64,000 nucleotides of DNA. Origin: Siphonodentalium dalli. Taxonomy: Eukaryota; Mollusca; Scaphopoda; Gadilida; Siphonodentaliidae. Below are positions 26,229-64,000 of this stretch, one piece after another. The number at the start of each line of letters is the position of its first letter. Within the stretch, counting starts at the first letter, position 1. The DNA is taken from positions 102,323,319 through 102,387,318 of the forward strand of contig CP136066.1 of assembly GCA_032622095.1 (NCBI GenBank). Reading direction: 5' to 3'. The notes beneath the pieces were generated by a model. It was not told the origin of the DNA. It was given only the letters and a program-made list of their open reading frames with translations, and made no database searches. A program made the translations under genes and the position numbers.

Positions 26229-28350
26229 TCCTTAATAATGTATTTCACAGAAGGTGAAGGTTCCAGCTCAAGATTATATGATTTAGGCAACTTTGGTGAG
26301 CTAATTCGTTATAAACATGATCGGATCACCTGGGGGGAAATTTTATGATTGTAAGTGAAAGAGCGAAATCGACTCACAAAAGTCTCACAAATCATACATT
26401 ATCGAGCTGGGCACTTCACCTAAAATGAAATACATTACTAAGGAACAGGCATCAAATGAGAAATATAATACGGCCAAGATAGCGTAATTAACAAACCACA
26501 GCTAAACCACTTATGAGGGTATCTGACTTTTCTTTTAAACAAATTTTATCAAAATCAGTTTATAGATTCCCAACAAAAAATATTCACATAGGCCTTATTT
26601 ATTCATGGGTGATTATTAATTACACTCCGTACACAAGGGTTTGTCGAAAGAGTGGACCCTAATCATAATTTTGTTTATAAATAAATTCAATCGTACATCT
26701 TGGTATCTGAGAAAACCAAGATTCACAATGTAAACAAACGGGTTCACCACCTCACGGTTTAAAAACCCAATAAAACATAAGAAACTGTTTTGGTACAAAT
26801 TATATAGAATATAAACTACCACGATCAAAGTTTTCAAAAGTGAAGTTATTTGTATGCAACCATACTGTTGTCGAGAGGAAACGGGGAGTATTTTATTGAA
26901 ATTAACCATTTTGAATATTAACGCTGGGGGGAGGGCTCTGCTTGAGATACCAGATGGAGAAGCTTGTTTATTTCATCATGTTCATAAAATGTCATCATGT
27001 CGATTTCAACCAAACTTGACAAATGATATCATCATGTAGCTTTCGCCATTGACCGAATTTGTGTGAACCTTCATGTATATTCTGCTTTGTTCAGAATTAT
27101 GGGTTTCTTTTCGATTCAAGTAAATAGTAGGATATCTATGGATTGTCAAGTGCATGTATGACTCTTATGATAACAATTAATTCCATATTAAAGATGTTAT
27201 TTCGTTCTTCACCGTACCGAAAAACAGAATTATTCTAGCCCAAAGTGCTGTCCATTAATTGGAAAATAAAGCTCTGAGGTACATGTAGATCAAGTAGTGG
27301 CTGAGTTATCTTGCACCTGCTCCGAAATATGGCTCAATGAATTATCTGTTTGTAGGTATAGTAGAAATTTTGGTAAGGCAATTTTATTTATTTCCCCACA
27401 TTTATTTTACTCACATATTTGGGGGATAACCCGTTTGTCATGAAAATTAAAACTTCCCAGATACATTGTTCAATTGACAAGGTTCAAGTGTTATCCAAAA
27501 CTTTCCGCCTCCAAAGGAGAGGGTCCAAGAATTTGATCCAGGAGACAATTAGAAATTTATTATAGACCTACTTGCCCTTATCAATCGAAAACAAATAATG
27601 ATTTGAGGATGCTTATACAACCATAAATAGCATAATCTCAGGGATATGTGTTGATGATGGTTGTTGATAATGGTCATGAGAGGTTGCATGTCAACTGATG
27701 TGAGTTGGCCTCCTGACTTACGATTATGACAATTGTACCATTCTACTGTGCGACATTTCTACGCCTCATCAAGTTTTCGGTTGTCGGCAATTGTTAAAAA
27801 TTGGTGATGTCACAGAATCAGATTCAGATTCGGCTATGAACTAACCAAAGCTTTGGTTCGTTATTACCTGTGTTATTTTTTAAATGTTATCAAGTTACCT
27901 GTCTGAACATCAAAATGTTCCCAAGTTTTGAACTGGTGGAATATGATATCTAGGGCATAGCCAGAGTAGAGATTCATGACATGATCTACAGGAAGACATG
28001 ATACCATTACCAGAAAATATGGAGCATCAAATTTAATCCATTATGACCAGCACAACACAAAGAATGAACTGCTCAGGTAGACTAGGATAGACAGGGAGGC
28101 AGGAAGAAATAAAACACATGCTGAGCTCAATTCCTTGCTTGACTATGTTGGGTCTCTTCAACTTGTGCTTTTTTTCTAACTCCAAAACAATTTGATACAA
28201 AAAAGATCCGAAAATATTCCCTTCAAAATGTTATGAACTGAATGCAACGCACACTGACATAAGAATATTTTATTGAATACGTTGTGGATGAAGTCAAGAT
28301 ATATTTTATATTATGAGAACCATCCACAACTGGTTCAATAAAATTTTTAA
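26229..28350. other. Intergenic, no gene recognised
   Basis: Only short ORFs and no recognised repeat. Confidence 0.4.
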
Positions 28351-28354
28351 GTTC

Positions 28355-28484
28355 TGGTGCATGTTCTATATTTATTACACACCATTGCAGTTGATGATCT
28401 CAATAATTACTGAAGCCATTGAATGACTTCAGTAATTATTGAGATCAATTACAATGGTGTGTAAAAAATACAGAACATGCACCA
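28355..28484. mobile_element. Foldback MITE, about 130 bp
   Basis: Near-perfect hairpin: tggtgcatgttctatattta / agaacatgcacca at the ends, and gatctcaataattactgaag paired with cttcagtaattattgagatc around a short loop. Confidence 0.85.
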
Positions 28485-28629
28485 CATTGATATATTGTTA
28501 CTAGAGATGTATTCAGGGTTACAGATAAATTATTATGCCGCCTCTATTTATTTTGATGTTGATGCTAGTCTATAAAATAACATGTTTGAGCTGAGAACTG
28601 TCACCTTGGTGAAGATATTTTGTCAGATA

Positions 28630-28842
28630 CAGTAATGCCCTAACTAATCGACTCCATAACCACAGCAGAATTATGGGTAACTTTTCAGGATTTAGTCGGA
28701 AATATGGCTTGTTACCATTTATCAGAAAGCTCTCACTAAGAGCTTTCCAATGAATACCAACAAGCCATATTTCCGACTAAATCCTGAAAAATTACCCATA
28801 ATTCTGCTGTGGTTAAGGAGTCGATTATTTAGGGCATTAATG
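28630..28842. mobile_element. P1 MITE, full-length palindrome
   Basis: 213 bp, both ends, TA flanks. The centre is gctctcactaagagc. It is one of the best-preserved copies and lies about 1.2 kb beyond the Akt stop codon. Confidence 0.92.
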
Positions 28843-29259
28843 TATATTATTTATGATCCACTATTATATATTACTGATGATTTAGAGGGAAATTTACAAT
28901 TAATTTGCAACAAAATAACGAAAATTATATTTCATGATTGAAATGTGTTGTTGTAACTGGTAGTCTGGAACCCTGTATACATCCTGATACATCTTGAAAT
29001 ATTTGACTCTGATTGTAAACTCTAAATTCTTTGGCCAAAAATGAATATTTGACTGGTGATCAATAAATTCAGATGAGGTTTATTTTATCTGAATTTTTTT
29101 TTTTATCATAGACTCAAAGGATGTAGCCAGTAAATTTTTACCGAGTTCTACTGATCCGTATAATTTTGTAACATGCTGTGTCTCAATTAAGGTACCTGTA
29201 TTTGATTAATCTATTTGAGTTGGTAAAGATAGTGTATCTCTTCTAGAAACTTCTATATA

Positions 29260-29472
29260 GAGTGATGCCCTAAATAATTGACTCCTTAACCACAGCAGAA
29301 TTATGGGTAACTTTTCACGATTTAGTTGGAAATATGGCTTGTTGCCATTAATCGGAAAGCTCTCAGTGAGAGCTTTCCGATGAATTGCAACAAGCCATAT
29401 TTCCGACTAAATCCTGAAAAGTTACCTATAATTCTGCTGTGGTTAAGGAGTTGATTATTTAGGGCATTACTG
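29260..29472. mobile_element. P1 MITE, full-length palindrome
   Basis: 213 bp, both ends, TA flanks, centre gctctcagtgagagc. It is followed on the right by sequence related to 7560-7860. Confidence 0.92.
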
Positions 29473-29739
29473 TATATTCGGGGGTATAAAATAATAGATA
29501 TGAATAGAGGACACGTGTATGCAAAAGCTTTTCTCAATTAAGATAAATTTTTATGTAGAATCTTCTCATATACTGGGACAGGAAAATGGGCTATTTTTAG
29601 AACAAAATTATTGCGGAAATGTTCAGAGTGTAAAAAGATAGAGAACTCTATCGTGTTAGCACCCTCAAAGTAAATGTCATTTCAACTAAGAGAACTAACC
29701 ATGATTTCAACAGATTTAATCATTTATATAAATAAACCA

Positions 29740-29745
29740 TTTATT
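29740..29745 (-). other. Candidate Akt polyadenylation signal
   Basis: AATAAA is read on the minus strand about 270 nt past the Akt stop codon. The region is AT-rich, so the hexamer could be chance, and the real 3' end may be elsewhere. 3' RNA reads would settle it. Confidence 0.25.
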
Positions 29746-30015
29746 ATGCCTTAAAAGACTCATAATATACCCAATCTTCAGTGTTATCTGTATGGCATTC
29801 ATAAAAAGCTATGTGCAGTATTATTAAAAAATAATGTTGTTTTAATTGTGACTGGGGAAATATACACAATCTTTAAAACTTCATAAAAAAAATGAAATCG
29901 GACAACCCAACATGTCAATCTGCAAGGAATAGAGAATGTCTACTTCCTGGTTACTCTTTCTGAAATATTTATCTCGGGAACCGGTCTATGTTGAGAAATG
30001 GGATTCATGTGCAGT

Positions 30016-58912
<28,897 letters not shown>

Positions 58913-59030
58913 CTGAAGAGAATACATAGAACATATAATACACATCATTCCACATAAATGGTTGCATTCTCAGATAAGAACGAGAGGCCGATCACGATTG
59001 GCAGATGTTTAACCCATACCTTGGCGATAC

Positions 59031-60839
59031 CGATTAGCTATTTTAATAAATACTTACACCAACCTTTTCATGAGTGCAAAAGTTTCAATAATTCACACCT
59101 TACTATTAAGGTCACAAGTGGAATCAGACTTATTGGGCACCTTGCTCTCATAAACACAATAGGAACACGGATGTGGCATTCGATTTCAACCTATTAGATC
59201 ACTCCAACACAGATATGTCTTATAGAGTGATAAAGCTAATTAAGTCAGAGAGAAGCACCATAGCAGTTAAAGACAAAATAGTTAAGACATTAAGTAGATA
59301 AACATCATAGCAACACCATTTATTTGCTTATTACATTGGAATGTGAGACATAACATATTATGTTTTTTGTATTATTGTAAACAAAATTATTATGTTTTGT
59401 GTTAGCTGCATATTAAAAATTCATGGGATCATTTAGATGGGAGAAAAGGGATAATATTTCCCATTCAAAAACCAATCAATACCTGAACAACTATGCAAGT
59501 GAGGGATGTATAGACCTGGATATTAAATGATTGATAATGAGTGGATATAACGGAGATGCTAGTGAAGCAATGCAAATCCTTTATCCCGATATGGTTGCTA
59601 CTGGGAAAACCCAATGGCTATCAATAGATCTCACAGTACTGCATAGACCTTATCACATCAGTACATGCGGAGCGATGTGGCAATCAGCCACTCAATTAGC
59701 CAGCTTCTATTCCTCACTTCACTAAGTGTCAACTGAGATAATGCCTTTGTTTGCCCTAAAGGAACGAGGATATATGCTAAAGCAGTGGAACAACATATAA
59801 AGCCCATCGATATTGAGGGAGGAACTATTTTGCCCGGCGCCAAGTCACTTGAGTAATCACACAGCAGCATACTGTCTTTCGGGTAATTTCGTTCGACCGA
59901 CTCGGTCGATATTATTTAACGCAACCCACCCTCCCACCCAATGTTTCCTGCTTCCATTTTGGGAGGGGGTACCCCTTGTGCTAACAGTTATGCTTAGTGT
60001 GTTTCAGGACTACATAGGTGATCGTCGACCAGGATCACATGGTTGGCGCTTGGGTGGTACCAAAAAAGGGCCTTCACCAATGACAAGAAAGCTGGAGGTC
60101 CATAAACACGTTTCCGACTACCTGTTGCTTTTGTGATTAATAAAGGGTAGTCATTAAGGCAAACATGTCTTGTTATTAATAACAACCATGCGGGATAAAA
60201 AAAATTTTAATGCAGAATTTTCAGATAGCTAGAGGTAGGCTATGAGATTGGTCAGATTGAAAATATTAGATTCATTACATTGGATAGCATACTGTATGAC
60301 TATGGAATGGGGTGAGTTAATTTTCTTCTAAGCTGATCATTGGAAAGATATAATGTATGTAAACAGCAGAAATATAATTAAAGTTATGGTTAATATTTTC
60401 AAAACCATTCAATCGATACCAAAATCTATACAGGTGAAGAATGTGTCATCATTAACATGGATGCAATTATTTATATAGTGATCGTGTGAAAAATATTTAG
60501 TTATCACATTGTGTCGACAGGATTGTTGGAAGATGTTAATATTTTTAAGCAAATAAACCAAATGACCCTCAATATGCAGGTTAGGGGTATGTTATCATAA
60601 ACTATGCCAAGAACTATAAACAAAATCAATGGAAATATTTGATTTAAGAAATCGGATAGAATGGGGTTAATCTTACCCAAACTAATGAACTGATAAACAC
60701 AAAAATTCAATAAAAAGCAAGTCATTGGATGTAGAAACCCATGTCTCTGGACCAGAGAGTCATTAATCACAGTTTTGACAGATTTCATCAACAGACTCTG
60801 CTGGTCATGCTATCTATCTACTAGTATCTATCTAGTGTC
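59031..60839. other. No gene recognised upstream of Akt exon a
   Basis: The ORFs at 59531-59725 and 59813-60136 overlap others on the opposite strand and carry no domain that I know. The stretch 59780-60130 has less AT bias and might be a decayed mobile element. The missing first Akt exon was not found here. Confidence 0.35.
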
Positions 60840-61645
60840 CAGCTAAACATAACTCAATGCCAATAATACACTCTTTGTGTGATGAGAAGTTCTCTTCTGA
60901 GCTCACAGTGCAGGCATTAATTACATTATCAGTTACTTGAATTTTAAATGGCCATAACTCTGTTAAAATATACCCGATCAAATTCAAATTCAAACTTGAT
61001 CTGTATTTCGGGGTGAGTACCATATGTACCAAATTTGGGTGCTGATCAGATGAAAAATATTTAAATCAACACAGCTTGGATGAATACTATTTAAAAACAA
61101 GAGCAGAAATGGTTAACTAAACGATACCAAAATCTATACAGCCGAAGAACGTGCTAAGAAAGACCTAGGTAAGAAATATGAGGCAGATCAGAAGGAATAT
61201 GTTCAACTTATTGCATCGGATAGCACGTGTGTGAAGGGTTAATTATTTTCTAAACCGATCAACCAATCAATAACAAAAACTATACAGGTGAGGGGTGTGT
61301 CATCGTAAACCTACATATCAAATATGAACACAATCGGACAAAAAACACTTTGGTTATAGCATCAGATAGCACATGCCCATGTGTGGATGCAAAGTGTTAG
61401 CAATTTCTAAACCGATCAACCTATCGGTACCAAAAACTATACAGGTGAGGGGTGTGACATCGTAAACATGCACATGAAATTTGAACACGATCAGATAAAA
61501 AATACTTGAGTAATCGAATCGGATAGCAAGTCTCTACGGACAGACGGACAGACAGACGGATGGACAGACGGACAGACAGACGACGGATGGTTGATTCGGA
61601 TGTCAGCATTATGTGTACCACACATGGTATGGGTACACATACAAA
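60840..61645 (+). mobile_element. Family H1 element with GGAC array and 3' hairpin
   Basis: Units with taccaaaa.ctatacaggtga, gaacacgatcagataaaaaa and ggatagca, then ggacagacggacagacagac at 61538-61582 and the hairpin atgtgtaccacac / gtatgggtacacat (61610-61640). It resembles the end of 46500-47256. Confidence 0.75.
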
Positions 61646-62225
61646 TAATCCAAACTGAAGTTATCGGTCGAAAACCAAAATGATACGCAGTCGGTTAACT
61701 TCTAATTCGAAAAAAGGGCTGTAACACTTGTAAACATAATTCTCTCAGAACCCATATTCGAACTTGGCCTGTATTTTTGGCTGAGAAACACACATACCAA
61801 CTTCAGACTCAGATCAAACTAGAGGTGGGCTGTCCCAATGTGACTAAAGATACCCCCCTGGGAGCCAGTAGTGGAAATATTTTACGCACTCAAGTTATGT
61901 TCTGGAAAGGTTAGTCAGACTAACATACTGAATTGAGTGTTGTGAAAATTTAAGTGGAAAATTTCACACAAAAAAGTCGGACGAACCTCATAATTGCAGG
62001 TGCACAGGTTCCCATGCTACTTAATATCTGTGCCAAGTGTCAACATAAATTCATAATTGACTGAAAAATGTAGAAATAAAAGTTTGGACAAAATTATGCA
62101 TCTTGAGAAAAAATTTCTAAGTCGAAAAAGGGGGATAACTCCACAAAAATAGTCAGACTGATCTCATAATCGCAGGTGCATAGGTTCCCATGGTACTAAA
62201 TAACTGTGTCAAGTTGACCAAACAA
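61646..62225 (+). repeat. Further H1-type cores, no end
   Basis: ttcgaaaaaagggctgtaac, catattcgaacttggcctgt, aagtcgaaaaagggggataa, and cgcaggtgca.aggttccca.g twice. Confidence 0.6.
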
Positions 62226-62692
62226 GACAGTCAATGACTGTGGGTCGCTCACTAGACTGAGAAGACTGGGACTCTGATGACTACCGGTTGAACAGTCAGT
62301 ACTTGACAAAATCACTTAAGACAAGTAGTTCTAAACATGGATATAACTGGAGGTTCTCAGATGAGCAGGGCTCTTCACCTTGAACTTTCTAATTGCACAC
62401 CACTGACAAATCTCCAACCTCTTACCATTTAAAGAAGACAACCATCCCGGTACCACAGTACTAAGTTCATAAAAATCCTTTTCACACCCATCTTAGGTTG
62501 AATTTTACAACTGGTACCAGTCCTTCAACCTCTTAAACTTTTGAAAATTACCAACCTGACACCCCATTAAGTTAAAATTTGTGGCCAATTCTGTCAAACA
62601 GTTTAACCTGAAGTAGGAACATATGGACTGTTGATTTAAAAACATACATGTTGGAAAATCAAACCAAACTATGATAACAATTCTAACCTATT

Positions 62693-63442
62693 TTGGTGTG
62701 AACATCTAATCTACAACTATGTTGTATCAGGTATGAAATTTTCAACTGGTTAAACTTTGATCAAAGTAGGGGGTCAAAACTCCACCCTCTCTACACTCCC
62801 TCCCATTGCCTCGCCAGGCTGCCTAGAAATTAATATTATTATACCAGTACCAAACAGCATAGAGGAGAGTTATCTCTGCCCCTATTAGAACAAATGTGAA
62901 TCCCCAACTATGAGATCCATTCATCTAGTAATATCAATATACCCACAATATCCAGAATACCCCCAATTTTTCTTTGAAAAATCAGGGCATGATTTCACCT
63001 GGAAAAGTGGTGGTTAAGAAAATAATATTAGAAAATCTACAACTAATGTTATATCAGGCATGACATTTTTTGGTGTGAACATCTACTCTACAACTAATGT
63101 TGTATCAGGCATGAACTTTTCAACTGTTTAAATTTTGATTAAAGTAGGGGGTCAAAATTCCATTCCCTCTATACTCCCTCCCCCATTACCTCAAACATTG
63201 CCCCTACCCATGCCGGCCAGGCTGCCTAGAAATCAATATTATTATACCAGTACCTAACAGCATAGAGGAGAGTTAAATCTCTTATCTCTGCCCCTATTAG
63301 AACAAATGTGAATCCCCATCTATGAGATCCATTCATCTAGTAATATCAATATACCCCCCAATATTCAATATATCCCATTTTTCTTGGAAAAATCAGGGTA
63401 TGATTTCACCTGAATAAGTGGTGGTTAAGAAAATAATATTGG
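62693..63442. repeat. About 375-bp direct tandem duplication
   Basis: Two diverged copies start ggtgtgaacatct near 62695 and 63072. They share aaagtagggggtcaaaa, caggctgcctagaaat, agcatagaggagagtta, atgagatccattcatctagt and aaaatcagggyatgatttca. The second copy has an extra acctcaaacattgcccctac segment. Confidence 0.9.
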
Positions 63443-63482
63443 AACAGCCCAGCCTGTTAGTGTAGTTAGTGTGTCTGACCAT

Positions 63483-63572
63483 TGCAGAATGAGGTCCCCA
63501 AAAGGTGAATTTAATGACACTATTCCGCAAGGTGGGCTAGCATCACAGAACTCACCCTCTGGGGGCCTCTTT
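63483..63572. mobile_element. P2 palindrome, degenerate solo copy
   Basis: gcagaatgaggtccccaaaa and the partial inverse ctcaccctctgggggcctc around cattccgc-like loop sequence. No P2 spacer beside it. Confidence 0.7.
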
Positions 63573-64000
63573 TCCTAAAAATGACCCCATTTGAACAAAT
63601 CTGAACCCCAATCACCCAAGGTCCCTCCACACCAAATATAAGCTATATAGGGCTATAGGGCTAATAGTTCTTGAGAAGAAATTGTTTTAAAAATTACTAT
63701 GGAGGGAAAGAGTTATGGCCCTGGCTTTGCACCTATTTGATCTGATGAACTTATTTGAACAAATCTGATTGTGAGTCACCAAGGGAACATGCACACCAAA
63801 ATATATCAACACATTCGGTCATTAATATGGAGAAGAAAACAATTGTTGATAGACGCATGGATAGACATCCCAACAGACAGGGATAGAAGGTCCGCCTGAC
63901 AGACAGAAAACAAATTCAATCCAATATACCCCCCAATTTTTCGTAAATGACCTGACTTTGTCACTCTGAAGCTACCAGACTGAGTATTCTGGCAGTTATA

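Noticed and set aside
59813-60136. 107-codon ORF upstream of Akt
   Set aside because: Another ORF is open on the opposite strand over the same bases and neither resembles a known family. A decayed mobile element is as likely.

Overview
The window is nuclear DNA from an animal, most likely a bivalve or other marine mollusc. It is AT-rich and has long introns with GT-AG borders. It is crowded with short palindromic transposons, tandem-core repeats carrying GGAC-type microsatellites like those described from bivalves (pearl/DTC-type, Helitron-like; named from memory), and a tRNA-derived SINE. Only one host gene could be supported: the AKT (RAC, protein kinase B) serine/threonine kinase on the minus strand. 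Nine exons between 58912 and 30016 join in a consistent reading frame to give 422 codons plus a stop. They cover the second half of the PH domain, the whole kinase domain and the AGC C-terminal tail with its hydrophobic motif. The first part of the PH domain was not found and should lie beyond 64000.

Layout, left to right. Bases 1-10500: intergenic, with palindromic MITEs and tandem-core repeats. 10508-19952: one giant tandem array of about 150 copies of a 62-bp unit, with sixteen 70-bp variants and block-wise sub-families. 19953-30015: more MITEs, a three-copy 226-bp tandem repeat and a SINE. 30016-58912: the AKT gene. Its last intron (30262-42894, 12.6 kb) holds a 4.8-kb nested foldback element. 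The foldback's central loop encodes a frameshifted fragment of a repeat-associated invertebrate protein, and the foldback itself sits inside an older TTAA-type MITE. 58913-64000: upstream intron or flank with further repeats.

At least five non-autonomous DNA-transposon families can be told apart by their ends: a near-perfect palindromic MITE with TA target (family P1), a composite MITE with two internal palindromes (family P2), a piggyBac-like TTAA MITE (family P3), hAT-like MITEs, and a Harbinger-like element with TTA target. Several are nested, which gives relative insertion orders. The most notable observations are a P1 copy whose hairpin tip has been replaced by 18 bp identical to the start of the last AKT exon in inverted orientation; the nested giant foldback; the domain structure of the 62-bp satellite; AKT exons bracketed closely by copies of the same palindromic MITE; and a 68-bp copy of an AKT exon in the neighbouring intron that differs only at synonymous sites.

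All family assignments come from reading the sequence by eye. No database search or RNA evidence was available.
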